A stretch of 64,000 bases of DNA from DASYLJ01 sp964432595 (GCA_964432595.1 CAYSOF010000011.1:1-64000); one strand, 5' to 3'; shown: positions 8,213 to 17,542, counted from the first letter of the stretch. The notes: generated by a model not told the origin, from the letters alone. Numbers and translations are program-made.

Positions 8213-9591
8213 CGGCAGCCGAAGAGCCGCTCGCGGCGGATCACCTCGGCCACCGGCGCCGGCACCATCGACTCCCACGACGCATCGCCGCCCTGGATGC
8301 GTGCGAGCACCGTCGCGCCGTCGATGGCGAGATAGTCCTCGTTCCAGCTCGTGATCGCGCGCAGCCGCCCCGCCTCGGTGAGGTACGCCTTCAGGTGGCC
8401 CGCCAACGGGCCCACGGCCACCGTCTCCATGGTGACGACGCGGCCGGCGTCGTCGCGGCCCGGGTACACGTAGAGCGTCACGTTCTGCTTGAACAATCGT
8501 CCCGCCGCTTCGAGGAGCCCGCCCGCCAGGTCGTCGTAGTGCTCGGCGTTCACGATCTGCAAAAGCCCCGGCAGGCCGACGGCGACGCCGATCGGCCGCG
8601 TGGTGTAGCGCGCGAGATGATCCGCCAGCGCGAAGTAGCGGCCGAAGCGGGAGACGAGCACGCTCGGGCCGAGCGTCCGCAGCGTGTCGGCGCGGGCGAG
8701 GAAGTCGGCGTGGTCGACGGTGCCGTCGGCCGTCAGGTCGCGGAAGCTCAGCTCGGCCAGGAGCACCGGCCGCTCGCCGTCCAGCCCCGCGTCGGCCAGG
8801 AACTGCGCCTGCGCCCGCTCGACGATGTCGAGCCCGAGCCGCGTGATCGGCCGGAACGCCCCGCGCGCGAGCAGGATCGGCCGCTTGTAGAGCACCTCGG
8901 ACGGTTGCACGACCTGGCCGTCGGCGGTGAACATGGCCGCCTCGGTGAGCCCCTGCTCCACCAGCGCCAGCGCGACCAGACGGTTGTCGACGGCGGCGAA
9001 CGCCGGGCCCGAGAAGGACAGGACGTCGATCTCGACGCGCGACCGATGCAGGCCGTCGAGCAGGCCGCGCACGATCGCCGTCGGATCGCCGTCGAGGAAG
9101 AACGTCCCGTACAGCAGGTTGAGACCGAGGAGACCGAGGTCGTCCTGCTGGCGCACCGGCTCGGGGTCGAGCAGGTGCACGTGCAGCAGCACCTCGGACG
9201 GCGGTCCGCCGCACGTCGCCTGGAAGCGCACGCCGAGCCACCCGCTGCCGTCCTCGTCGCGCGAGTAGCTGCGCGTCGCCACCGTGTCGGCGAACACGAA
9301 GAACCGGCACCGCTCGCCGCGGGTCGGCCCGAGCCGCGCGAGCAGCTGCGTCCACTCGCACTCGAGCATCGCCTGCAGCCGCTCCCGGCTGACGAAGCGG
9401 GACGCATGCCCGTAGCGCGCGGTGCTGACGGCCATGTCGTACGCCGAGACGGTCTCGGCCACGGTGCCGGCCGCGCCGCCCACGTGGAAGAACCAGCGCG
9501 CGACTTCCTGACCGGCCCCGATCTCGGCGAAGGTGCCGTAGATCGACGGGTCCAGGTTGATCTGCAGCGCCTTCTCGTGGGCGGTCGGCAT
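8209..9591 (-). CDS. Conserved protein of unknown function
   Basis: A 460-residue soluble protein without signal peptide. It opens with a highly conserved-looking segment (ALQINLDPSIYGTFAEIGAG, then QEVARWFF) that I associate with a widespread family of uncharacterised bacterial and plant-plastid proteins, sometimes mislabelled as TonB receptors or nicotinate-nucleotide adenylyltransferases. No nucleotide-binding or catalytic signature is evident. The ATG at 9591 has GAGGAGG immediately upstream, and that Shine-Dalgarno overlaps the stop of the preceding serine-hydrolase homologue (7-nt intergenic), so the two are likely co-translated. Function unknown. Confidence 0.8.
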   Translation of the reverse strand: MPTAHEKALQINLDPSIYGTFAEIGAGQEVARWFFHVGGAAGTVAETVSAYDMAVSTARYGHASRFVSRERLQAMLECEWTQLLARLGPTRGERCRFFVFADTVATRSYSRDEDGSGWLGVRFQATCGGPPSEVLLHVHLLDPEPVRQQDDLGLLGLNLLYGTFFLDGDPTAIVRGLLDGLHRSRVEIDVLSFSGPAFAAVDNRLVALALVEQGLTEAAMFTADGQVVQPSEVLYKRPILLARGAFRPITRLGLDIVERAQAQFLADAGLDGERPVLLAELSFRDLTADGTVDHADFLARADTLRTLGPSVLVSRFGRYFALADHLARYTTRPIGVAVGLPGLLQIVNAEHYDDLAGGLLEAAGRLFKQNVTLYVYPGRDDAGRVVTMETVAVGPLAGHLKAYLTEAGRLRAITSWNEDYLAIDGATVLARIQGGDASWESMVPAPVAEVIRRERLFGCR

Positions 9592-9597
9592 GCCTCC

Positions 9598-10761
9598 TCA
9601 GCGCGCCTGCAGCGCGCGGCACGCGGCGATGCGCCACAGCTCGGCGAGCCGTGTCTCCTGCTCCTCGTCGAGGTTCGAGACGTTGACGAGCGACACGACC
9701 GAGCGGCGGCCGCTGCGCGTGGCGCCGGCGAACACGCGGTAGCCCACGATCTCGCCGGTGTAGCCGTACAGCGTGCCGCATTCCGGAATCTCGTACGAGA
9801 AGATACCGAGCCCCGCCGCGTTGCGTCCCGGCCCCTTCGGAACCGATTGCCCGGGCTGCTGACCGGCGATGCTGGTCTCGACGAGCGCGTCGTCGAACAA
9901 GCGTCCCGCCATGCGCGCGCGCAGGAAGTGGCCGATCTCGAGCGACGTCGACACCATGCCCGCCGACGCCCCGTACGCCGTCGGCGACACCAGGCGCGTG
10001 ACGTCGCGCGGGTTGCCCGCGCCGCGCACCGGGAAGTCGTAGCCGCGCGTGCGCGGGCGTGGCAGGAAGACCTCGGCGGGAAGGAACGTGCGCTCGAGCG
10101 CCAACGGCGTCGTCACCTGCGCGGCGAGGGCGTCGGTGAACGACGTCCCCGTCACCGCCTCGACCATCAGCCCGAGCACGATGCCGTTGGTCTCCGAGTA
10201 GCCGTAGGCCGTCCCCGGCGCGAAGGCGAGCGGCAGCGCGGCCATGAAGCCGACGAGCTGCAGCGGCGTGAGCGTCGCCTTCGGATCGAGGGCGGTCGCG
10301 CTCTGCCAGCCCGGCGTCGATCGGAAGTCGACGAGGCCGGAGGTGTGACCGAGGAGCTGGCGCACCGTGACCGCGCCCCCGTTCGGCAGGAGCCCGGGAA
10401 CACGCTGCTCGACGGTGTCGTCGAGGCCCAGCACGCCCTGCCCGACCAGCCGCAGGACGACGGCCCCCGTGAACGCCTGCGACACGCCGGCGATGCGCCA
10501 GCGTTCGCGGAGCCGCATGCGCGGGAACTCGCGCTCGATGTTCGCGTAGCCGTGCGACAGGTTCGTCGTACGCGTCGGCGTGGTGATCACGAGCCCGATC
10601 GCCGGCAGCCCCGCGTCGATCGCCGCCTGCAGCGCGGCGCGCACCGCATGCCGCGACGGCGGCTCGACCCCGTCCTTCCCCCATCCGGTGCCCGCCCAGA
10701 GCGCAATCCCGACCCCGAGCACCACCCCCGCCAGCCGATGCGCCGTTTCCACGCACCGCAT
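9598..10761 (-). CDS. Exported beta-lactamase/DD-peptidase-fold homologue lacking the catalytic SxxK
   Basis: A 387-residue protein with an N-terminal hydrophobic signal region (to about residue 28), homologous in layout to class C beta-lactamase-like serine hydrolases. In active members the nucleophile motif is SxxK before FT; here the aligned residues 92-95 read GVSQ in RIAGVSQAFTGAV, losing both Ser and Lys. The Tyr motif reads YSET instead of YSN, and the KTG/HTG position reads YTG. It is therefore probably a non-catalytic binding protein. The ATG at 10761 is preferred to an upstream in-frame start at 10812 because it begins with the signal. It precedes the conserved unknown gene in a two-gene unit. 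Confidence 0.8.
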   Translation of the reverse strand: MRCVETAHRLAGVVLGVGIALWAGTGWGKDGVEPPSRHAVRAALQAAIDAGLPAIGLVITTPTRTTNLSHGYANIEREFPRMRLRERWRIAGVSQAFTGAVVLRLVGQGVLGLDDTVEQRVPGLLPNGGAVTVRQLLGHTSGLVDFRSTPGWQSATALDPKATLTPLQLVGFMAALPLAFAPGTAYGYSETNGIVLGLMVEAVTGTSFTDALAAQVTTPLALERTFLPAEVFLPRPRTRGYDFPVRGAGNPRDVTRLVSPTAYGASAGMVSTSLEIGHFLRARMAGRLFDDALVETSIAGQQPGQSVPKGPGRNAAGLGIFSYEIPECGTLYGYTGEIVGYRVFAGATRSGRRSVVSLVNVSNLDEEQETRLAELWRIAACRALQAR

Positions 10762-10841
10762 ATGAATGGCCCCGGCCCGTCCTTCAAGCGATCCGCCGAC
10801 GGGTCGTGACAACGGTCGAGGTGCGTGGCATCGGAACGGAC

Positions 10842-11243
10842 ATGCGGAATCGCTCCCTCCTCGCCGTCCTCCTCGCGCTCACGACGCTCGGCTGCGCGTT
10901 CCTCGGCCCGCGCGATCCGGCCCGGAAGGCCGACGGCATGTGGCAGGACCGCTTCCCCGCGGAGAACGGCTCGACCAAGCTCGTCAGCCTGTGGCTCCAG
11001 CCGCAGGGCCGCGCGACGCTCGAGACGGTCACCCTCGGGCAGCAGCGCCCCGCCGACCCACAGGTCGGCCGCTGGACGTTCCGCGACGACAACCAGCTCA
11101 CCGTCCAGCTCGAGGATCAGGCCGAGAAGCCCATCGGGCAGCCCCTCGTCTTCGAGCTCGTCGGCGACCGACTCGTGCCGAAGCGCTGGGACAAGGCGGT
11201 GTACGGGCCGGACGGCCTGGCGCTGAAGCGTCGGGTGAACTAG
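10842..11243 (+). CDS. NlpE-like small lipoprotein
   Basis: A 133-residue lipoprotein. The signal ends in TLGC (lipidated Cys at residue 18). The mature part (GMWQDRFPAENGSTKLVSLW, then LQPQGRATLET with a later VGRWTF) has the strand pattern of the NlpE N-terminal beta-barrel/META-like fold, which senses or binds at the outer membrane. The CxxC seen in E. coli NlpE is absent. The ATG at 10842 has GGAACGGA just upstream. It is divergent from the inactive hydrolase gene and convergent with rpe. Function is inferred from fold resemblance only. Confidence 0.7.
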   Translation: MRNRSLLAVLLALTTLGCAFLGPRDPARKADGMWQDRFPAENGSTKLVSLWLQPQGRATLETVTLGQQRPADPQVGRWTFRDDNQLTVQLEDQAEKPIGQPLVFELVGDRLVPKRWDKAVYGPDGLALKRRVN

Positions 11244-11301
11244 GGGGCGCGTCGGGGTGCGGTGGGGCGACGGGCGCGACTTCGGTCGTCGTCGGCGAAC
11301 G

Positions 11302-11997
11302 TCAGGCCGGGCGGGCGGCGCACGCCGTGCGGAGCACTGTGATGCTGTCGGCCACCGACTGCTTCTCGTTGAAGACCGTGCTGCCGGCGACCGCGATCGT
11401 CATGCCGGCGTCGGCGAGCTGCCGGATGTTCTTGGCGCCGACGCCGCCGTCGACCTCGATGTCGACGTGATCGAGACCGCGCTCGCGGAGCGTCGTCCGC
11501 AGGCGACGCACCTTGTCGATGCTCGACGCGATGAACGGCTGGCCGCCGAAACCGGGATTCACCGACATGATCAACGCCACGTCGATGTCGGGCAGGATCT
11601 CGTCGAGCGCGATCAGCGGCGTCGCCGGGTTCAGGGCGACGCCGGGCTTCGCGCGCAGCTCGCGGATCGCGCCCACCGTGCGATGCAGGTGCGGGCACGC
11701 TTCCACGTGCACCGTCATCGCGTTCGCCCCGGCGCGGGAGAACTCGGACAGGAAGCGGTCGGGGCGCTCGATCATCAGGTGGACTTCGAGGGTCGCACCG
11801 AGCGGCTCCGCCAGCGGACGCAGCGCCTCCACCACCAGGGGGCCCATGCTGATGTTCGGCACGAACATGCCGTCCATCACGTCGACGTGGATGTGACGGA
11901 CGCCCGCCGCGAGCGCGTCCGACACCTGCTCGCCCAGGCGACGGAAATCCGCCGCCAGGATCGACGGCGCGATGACGACCCCGCCGTCGGCGCTCAT
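11302..11997 (-). CDS. rpe: Ribulose-phosphate 3-epimerase
   Basis: A 231-residue TIM-barrel enzyme interconverting ribulose-5-phosphate and xylulose-5-phosphate in the cytoplasm. Signature segments are APSILAADF (10-18), HVDVMDGMFVPN (37-48, metal-binding His and catalytic Asp), EVHLMI (metal His), MSVNPGFGGQ and EVDGGV (second catalytic Asp). Length is normal. It is the last gene of a seven-gene pentose-phosphate operon; its ATG overlaps the pgi stop as ATGA. In this cluster it would supply xylulose-5-phosphate, the substrate of the phosphoketolase encoded upstream. Confidence 0.97.
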   Translation of the reverse strand: MSADGGVVIAPSILAADFRRLGEQVSDALAAGVRHIHVDVMDGMFVPNISMGPLVVEALRPLAEPLGATLEVHLMIERPDRFLSEFSRAGANAMTVHVEACPHLHRTVGAIRELRAKPGVALNPATPLIALDEILPDIDVALIMSVNPGFGGQPFIASSIDKVRRLRTTLRERGLDHVDIEVDGGVGAKNIRQLADAGMTIAVAGSTVFNEKQSVADSITVLRTACAARPA

Positions 11998-13622
11998 GCC
12001 GGGCGACGGCCCTGGCGGTAGCGACGGATCAGGGCGTTCGTCGAGCTGTCGTGCGCGAGGGCCACGTCTTTCTGTAGCTCGGGCACGATACGCTTCGCCA
12101 GCACCTTGCCCAGCTCGACCCCCCACTGATCGAAGGAGTCGATCTGCCAGATGGTCCCCTGCGTGAAGACGCTGTGCTCGTACAGCGCGACGAGCGCACC
12201 GAGAACCGCCGGCGTGAGCTTCGGCGCCAGCAGCGTCGTGCTGGGCCGGTTGCCCTCGAACGTGCGATGCGGCACGAGCGCCTCGGCGGTTCCCTCGGCG
12301 CGGACGTCGTCGGGCGTCTTGCCGAACGCGAGGGCCTCGCCCTGCGCGAAGACGTTCGCCATCAGCAGGTCCTGGTGCGGTCCGAGCGGCTCGAGCGCCT
12401 CGCAGAAGCCGATGAAGTCGCACGGGATCAGCTTCGTGCCCTGGTGAATCAGCTGGTAGAACGAGTGCTGGCCGTTGGTCCCCGGCTCGCCCCAGAAGAT
12501 CGCGCCCGTGTCCCAGCGCACGCGCGTCCCGTCGATCGTCACGTGCTTGCCGTTCGACTCCATCGTGAGCTGCTGGAGATACGCCGGGAAGCGCTTCAGG
12601 TACTGCGAGTACGGGAGCACGGCGACGGTCTGCGCGCCGAAGAAGTTGCCGTACCAGACGTTCAGCAACCCCATCAGCACCGGCAGGTTCTTCTCGAACG
12701 GCGCCGTCCGGAAGTGCTCGTCCATCGCGTGGAAGCCGTCGAGCAGGGCGCGGAAGCGGTCGGGACCGACGGCGATCATCGTCGACAGACCGATGGCGGA
12801 GTCCATCGAGTAGCGGCCGCCGACCCAGTCCCAGAAGCCGAACATGTTCTTCGTGTCGATGCCGAACTTCGTCACCTCCTCGGCGTTCGTCGACACGGCG
12901 ACGAAGTGTTTCGCGATCGCCGACTCGTCCTGCAGCCCCCGCAGCGTCCACTCGCGCGCGGTGTGCGCGTTCGTCATGGTCTCGAGCGTCGTGAACGTCT
13001 TCGACGACACGATGAAGAGCGTCTCGGCCGGATCGAGGTCGCGGGTCGCCTCCTGGAAGTCGGTGCCGTCGACGTTCGAGACGAAGCGCACGGCGAGATC
13101 GCGCTGCGTGTAGAACCGCAGCGCCTCGTACGCCATCACCGGGCCGAGGTCCGACCCGCCGATGCCGATGTTCACGACGGCGCGGATACGCTTGCCCGTG
13201 TGGCCGGTCCACGCGCCGTCGCGCACGCGCTGCGCGAACTCGGCCATCCGGTCGAGGACCGCGTGCACCTCGGGCACGACGTTCGTCCCGTCGACGGTGA
13301 TCGTGGCACCGCGCGGCGCCCGCAACGCCACGTGGAGCACGGCGCGGTTCTCGGTGACGTTGATCTTGTCGCCGCGGAACATGGCATCGATGCGCCCGCG
13401 GAGCCCGCTCTCCTCCGCCAGGGCCAGCAGCAGCCGCAGCGTCTCGTCGGTGATGCGATGCTTCGAGTAGTCGGCGTAGAGCCCGACCGCTTCGAGCCGC
13501 AGGCGATCACCCCGGCCGGGATCGTCGGCGAAGAGCTGGCGGAGGTGCAGGTCGCGCACGGCGGCGTGGTGCGTCTGGAGCGCTTTCCACGCGGGGCGCT
13601 GATCGAGTGCCGTCGTCGCCAT
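11994..13622 (-). CDS. pgi: Glucose-6-phosphate isomerase
   Basis: A 542-residue enzyme of the long (E. coli/eukaryote-like) PGI class interconverting glucose-6-P and fructose-6-P. It has NIGIGGSDLGP (SIS-domain phosphate loop) near 153, SSKTFTTLETMTNA near 209, and the C-terminal signature QGTIWQIDSFDQWGVELGK containing the active-site Gln and Lys. Its start codon overlaps the tal stop in a TGATG junction, and its stop overlaps the rpe start. It links fructose-6-P (also a possible phosphoketolase substrate) to the oxidative branch. Confidence 0.97.
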   Translation of the reverse strand: MATTALDQRPAWKALQTHHAAVRDLHLRQLFADDPGRGDRLRLEAVGLYADYSKHRITDETLRLLLALAEESGLRGRIDAMFRGDKINVTENRAVLHVALRAPRGATITVDGTNVVPEVHAVLDRMAEFAQRVRDGAWTGHTGKRIRAVVNIGIGGSDLGPVMAYEALRFYTQRDLAVRFVSNVDGTDFQEATRDLDPAETLFIVSSKTFTTLETMTNAHTAREWTLRGLQDESAIAKHFVAVSTNAEEVTKFGIDTKNMFGFWDWVGGRYSMDSAIGLSTMIAVGPDRFRALLDGFHAMDEHFRTAPFEKNLPVLMGLLNVWYGNFFGAQTVAVLPYSQYLKRFPAYLQQLTMESNGKHVTIDGTRVRWDTGAIFWGEPGTNGQHSFYQLIHQGTKLIPCDFIGFCEALEPLGPHQDLLMANVFAQGEALAFGKTPDDVRAEGTAEALVPHRTFEGNRPSTTLLAPKLTPAVLGALVALYEHSVFTQGTIWQIDSFDQWGVELGKVLAKRIVPELQKDVALAHDSSTNALIRRYRQGRRPA

Positions 13623-14719
13623 CAGCCCGCCTTCTTGAGGCTCGCGCTCTTCTCGACCAGGCACTTCAGCAGGTCCTCCCACGACTTGACGAACGACTCC
13701 GCGCCCTCGCGCTGGAGCTGCGCCGCCAGCGCGTCGAGGTCGACGCCCGCGCGCGTGATCTCGTCGAGCACGTCCTCGCCGTCGCCGCCGTCGCGCGGCA
13801 TCATGCCGCCGACCGCGCCGTGATCGGCGAACGCCAGCAGCGTCTTTTCCGGCATCGTGTTGACGGTGTGGGGAGCGGCGAGCGCGTGAACGTACAGCGT
13901 GTCGGACGCCTTCGGGTCCTTGGTGCCCGTGCTGGCCCAGAGCAGCCGTTGCGAGCGCGCACCGGCGTTCACGAGCCGCAGCCAGCGGCGCGAGGCGAGG
14001 AGATCGCGATAGGCCGCGTAGACGCGCTTCCCGATGGCGACACCGACCTGATTCACGAGCGCCGGCGGGAGCTGCTTCGCGGCCGACACGTCCCAGCGGC
14101 TGACGAACACCGACGCCACCGAGCCGACGAACGGGTTCAGCCCCGCCGCCACGCGCCGCTCGATGCCGCGCATGTAGGCACGCGCCGCCGCGAGGTACTG
14201 CTCGCGCGAGAACAGCAGCGTGACGTTCACCGGCACGCCGGCGAAGATCGTCTCCTCGATGGCGGGCAGGCCCTCCGCCGTGCCCGGGATTTTGATGAAG
14301 AGGTTCGGGCGACCGGCCCGCGTCCAGAGCTCCTTCGCGGCGGCGACGGTGCTGGCCGCGTCGTACGCGAGCTTCGGCGACACCTCGAGCGACACCCAGC
14401 CGTCGACCCCGTTCGTCTGGTCGTGGATCGCGCGGAACAGATCGGCGGCGCGGGTCAGGTCGTCGAGCGCCAGGTCGAAGAACAGCGCCTCGCCCTCGCG
14501 GCCCCGCTTCGTTCCCTCGAGGATGGCGCCGTCGTAGTCGTTGCTGTTCTTGATCGCCTGGTCGAAGATCGTCGGGTTCGACGTGAGCCCCGTCACCGAC
14601 AGGTCGCGGATGTAGGCGGCGAGGCCGCCATCGTCGAGCAGCTTGCGGGTGATGTTGTCGAGCCAGATGCTCTGGCCGGCGTCGTGCAGTGCCTTCGTCG
14701 CCTTTTGCGTCGCGGTCAT
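13622..14719 (-). CDS. tal: Transaldolase
   Basis: A 365-residue transaldolase transferring a dihydroxyacetone unit between sedoheptulose-7-P and erythrose-4-P. Visible are TGLTSNPTIFDQAI near residue 43, the Schiff-base Lys in NLFIKIPGT, and NVTLLFS after it. The length and the pattern match the tal subclass found fused or adjacent to pgi in Actinobacteria and Cyanobacteria. The ATG at 14719 has a strong AGGAGG Shine-Dalgarno and overlaps the pgl stop (ATGA). No transketolase gene lies in the operon, so the non-oxidative branch is incomplete locally. Confidence 0.96.
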   Translation of the reverse strand: MTATQKATKALHDAGQSIWLDNITRKLLDDGGLAAYIRDLSVTGLTSNPTIFDQAIKNSNDYDGAILEGTKRGREGEALFFDLALDDLTRAADLFRAIHDQTNGVDGWVSLEVSPKLAYDAASTVAAAKELWTRAGRPNLFIKIPGTAEGLPAIEETIFAGVPVNVTLLFSREQYLAAARAYMRGIERRVAAGLNPFVGSVASVFVSRWDVSAAKQLPPALVNQVGVAIGKRVYAAYRDLLASRRWLRLVNAGARSQRLLWASTGTKDPKASDTLYVHALAAPHTVNTMPEKTLLAFADHGAVGGMMPRDGGDGEDVLDEITRAGVDLDALAAQLQREGAESFVKSWEDLLKCLVEKSASLKKAG

Positions 14720-15450
14720 CGTGCCTCCTGTCGCAGCTTCGCCGCCGCTGCGGCGTCGACGAGCCAGCGGAGCTGTCCGTTCGTTGGGGCCACCACCTGT
14801 GCGGGGAGCAGATCGATCTGGCGCGGGCCTTCGAGCACGCGCGGGAGCATGTCGGCCTTGCCGGCGCCGGAGACGAGGAACACCACCTCCGCGGCGGCAT
14901 TGATGGCCGCCGGCGTGAGCGTGATCCGCCACATGCCGACTTCCTTCACGTCCTCGGCCACCACCCAGCGCTGCTGCTCGTGCACCGCCGTGAGCCCCGG
15001 GAAGAGCGACGCGGTGTGCCCGTTGTCGCCCATGCCGAGGAGCACGAGGTCGAGCCGGGCGCGCGCGCCGAGCACCGTCCGCAGCTCCCGCTCGTAGTCG
15101 GCGGCCGCCGTCGCGGGATCGTCCTCGCCGTGGATGCGATGGACGTTCGCGGCCGGGATCTGCACGCGCTCGATCAGCGACTCGCGCGCCATCCGATAGT
15201 TGCTCGCCGGGTCGTTCGGCGGCACGCAGCGCTCGTCGCCGAAGAACACGTGCAACCGCGTCCAGTCGACGCGCGACGCGTAGCCCGGCGTCGCCAGCAG
15301 CTGATAGAGCCGCTTCGGCGTCGTGCCGCCCGACAGGGCGATCGTCGCCTGCCCCGCCTCCTCGATCGCCTCGGCCGCCGACCGCACGACGGTCTCCGCC
15401 GCTGCCGTCATGAGCGCATCGTCGTCGGCGCAGACCTCGACCTCAGCCAT
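14716..15450 (-). CDS. pgl: 6-phosphogluconolactonase
   Basis: A 244-residue DevB/SOL-type lactonase hydrolysing 6-phosphogluconolactone. Motifs are ALSGGTTPKRLY near residue 38, FFGDERCVPPNDPASNY near 69 and LLGMGDNGHTASLFPG near 136, the last carrying the catalytic His. It sits between rpiA (8-nt overlap at its start) and tal (4-nt overlap at its end) in the oxidative pentose-phosphate operon. Confidence 0.96.
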   Translation of the reverse strand: MAEVEVCADDDALMTAAAETVVRSAAEAIEEAGQATIALSGGTTPKRLYQLLATPGYASRVDWTRLHVFFGDERCVPPNDPASNYRMARESLIERVQIPAANVHRIHGEDDPATAAADYERELRTVLGARARLDLVLLGMGDNGHTASLFPGLTAVHEQQRWVVAEDVKEVGMWRITLTPAAINAAAEVVFLVSGAGKADMLPRVLEGPRQIDLLPAQVVAPTNGQLRWLVDAAAAAKLRQEAR

Positions 15451-16168
15451 CGCGTCCTCCTTCCCGGAGACGGGTCTCGACGCGCCCGTCGGCGTCGCCG
15501 ACGAGCACGCGCTCGGCGGTGCCGAGGAACAGGCCGGAGTCGACCACGCCGGCGATCGTGCGCAGCGAGGCCGCCAGGGCTCGGGCCGCGCGGCCGTCGG
15601 CGAGCGGCTGCTCCAGCGCGCAGTCGAGCGTCAGGTTGCCGTTGTCCGTGATGAACGGGCGGCCGTCGTCGGCCGGCCGCACCGTGGGCCGGAGGCCCAG
15701 CGCCTTCAAAGCGCGCGTCACCGGGCCGCGCGCCAGCGGAATCACCTCGACGGGGATCCGGCCGCGCTCGCCGAGCGTGCCCACCAGCTTCTCGCGGCCG
15801 ACGAGGATGACCTGCCGCTTCGACGCCGACGCGACGATGCGCTCGCGTACGAGCGCGCCGCCCCAGCCCTTCACGAGGTCGAGCTCCGGGCTCACCTCGT
15901 CGGCCCCGTCGACGGTCATGTCGAGCTCGACCGATTCGTCGAGGTCGATGATCGGGATGCCGAGCTGGCGCGCCAGCCGATCGGACGCGTCCGACGTGGG
16001 CACGCCCGTGACGCGCAGCCCGTCGCGGACGCGCGCGCCGAGCCGATGGATGAACGCCGTGGCCGCACGCCCGGTCCCCAGGCCGAGCCGCATGCCGTCC
16101 CCGACCAACGCCAGCGCGGCGGTCGCGACCGCCACGACGCCCGGATCGTCCGACCCACCCGTCACCAT
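15443..16168 (-). CDS. rpiA: Ribose-5-phosphate isomerase A
   Basis: A 241-residue RpiA interconverting ribulose-5-P and ribose-5-P. It shows LGLGTGRAATAFI (phosphate loop), TSDASDRLARQLGI, DMTVDGADEV with the catalytic Asp/Glu region, KGWGGALVRERIVA with the catalytic Lys region, and ITDNGN near the C-terminus. The usual T in GTGSTA is replaced by R-A-A, as in some plant and actinobacterial enzymes. The gene begins 3 nt after the zwf stop. Confidence 0.95.
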   Translation of the reverse strand: MVTGGSDDPGVVAVATAALALVGDGMRLGLGTGRAATAFIHRLGARVRDGLRVTGVPTSDASDRLARQLGIPIIDLDESVELDMTVDGADEVSPELDLVKGWGGALVRERIVASASKRQVILVGREKLVGTLGERGRIPVEVIPLARGPVTRALKALGLRPTVRPADDGRPFITDNGNLTLDCALEQPLADGRAARALAASLRTIAGVVDSGLFLGTAERVLVGDADGRVETRLREGGRDG

Positions 16169-16171
16169 CGC

Positions 16172-17542
16172 CTACACCGGATCGTGCCAACCGCCGACGT
16201 CGGCGGCCAGCCGGTTCGCCTCGCGCGGGCCCCACGTGCCCGGCGCGTACTCGTGGATCGGCGTGACGTCGCCGAGGACGGGCTGCACGACCCCCCAGGC
16301 GGCCTCGACGCCGTCCTCGCGCGCGAACAGCATGCCCTCCCCGTCCATGGCGTCGCCGAGCAGCCGCTCGTACGCGTCCATCTCGTCGCCCTCGGGCTTG
16401 TGCGTCACGCGCAGCTCGGCCGGCTCGGAGACGATCTCTTCGCCCGGCCGCTTGATCTGGGCGCCGATCGCGATCGTCACGTCGGGGCTCAGGCGGAAGC
16501 GGACGTAGTTCGCGTCGATGCCGTCCACCTTGCGCAGCGGCGGCCGCTTGAGCGCCACGAACACCTCGGTGGTCGTCACCGGCAGGCACTTGCCCGCGCG
16601 GATGAGGAACGGCACGCCCTCCCATCGCCACGAGTCGATGAAGAGCCGCACGGCCGCGAACGTCTCGACGCTCGAGTTGGGCGCGACGCCCGGCTCCTTG
16701 CGGTAGCCGGCGAACTGACCGCGGACGAGATCGTCGCTGTCGAGCGGACGCATCGCGCGGAACACCTTCACCTGCTCGTCGCGCAGCGACTCGTGGTACG
16801 TGCTGACCGGGCACTCCATGGCGAGGAAGCCGGCCACCTGCAGCATGTGATTCTGGACGACGTCGCGGATGCAGCCCGCTTCCTCGTAGAAGCGGCCGCG
16901 CCCCTGCACGCCGAACGACTCGGCCATCGTGATCTCGACGCTCTCGACGTAGTTCCGGTTCCAGATCGGCTCGAGGAACGTGTTGCCGAAGCGGAACACG
17001 ATGATGTTCTGCACCGGCTCCTTGCCGAGGTAGTGGTCGATGCGGAAGACGTTCTTCTCGTCGAAGACGCTGTGGAGCGTGCGGTTGAGCTTCTGGGCCG
17101 ACGCGAGATCGTGCCCGAACGGCTTCTCGACGATCACGCGCGCGCCGTTGGCGGCACCGCTCTGCCCGAGCGCCTCGACGACGACGGGGAACATGCTCGG
17201 CGGGATCGCCAGATAGTGCGACGGGCGCGATGCGCTGCCGAGCTGCTCGCGCAACGCCTGGAACGTCGACGGGTCCGCGTAGTCGCCGTCGACGTAGCGC
17301 AGCAGTGACGACAGCTTCGCGAAGGCTTTCTCGTCGACGCCGCCGCCGTGCTTCTCGAGGCTCTCGCGCGCGCGGTTGCGGAGCTGCTCCAGCGTCCAGC
17401 CCGACTTGGCGACGCCGACCACGGGCACGTTCAGATGCCCGCGGCGCGCCATAGCCTGCAGCGCCGGGAAGATCTTCTTGTAGGCGAGGTCGCCGCTGGC
17501 GCCGAAGAACACCAGCGCGTCGGACTTCGGAGGCGTCTCCAT
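16172..17542 (-). CDS. zwf: Glucose-6-phosphate 1-dehydrogenase
   Basis: A 456-residue dehydrogenase producing 6-phosphogluconolactone and NAD(P)H. The nucleotide-binding start reads FFGASGDLAYKKIFPAL (12-28), the substrate motif is RIDHYLGKE, and a later RAGKCLP segment is typical. The length is at the short end for the family (usually 460-510). Its ATG overlaps the gnd stop (TGATG). Cofactor preference cannot be settled from the sequence by eye. Confidence 0.96.
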   Translation of the reverse strand: METPPKSDALVFFGASGDLAYKKIFPALQAMARRGHLNVPVVGVAKSGWTLEQLRNRARESLEKHGGGVDEKAFAKLSSLLRYVDGDYADPSTFQALREQLGSASRPSHYLAIPPSMFPVVVEALGQSGAANGARVIVEKPFGHDLASAQKLNRTLHSVFDEKNVFRIDHYLGKEPVQNIIVFRFGNTFLEPIWNRNYVESVEITMAESFGVQGRGRFYEEAGCIRDVVQNHMLQVAGFLAMECPVSTYHESLRDEQVKVFRAMRPLDSDDLVRGQFAGYRKEPGVAPNSSVETFAAVRLFIDSWRWEGVPFLIRAGKCLPVTTTEVFVALKRPPLRKVDGIDANYVRFRLSPDVTIAIGAQIKRPGEEIVSEPAELRVTHKPEGDEMDAYERLLGDAMDGEGMLFAREDGVEAAWGVVQPVLGDVTPIHEYAPGTWGPREANRLAADVGGWHDPV

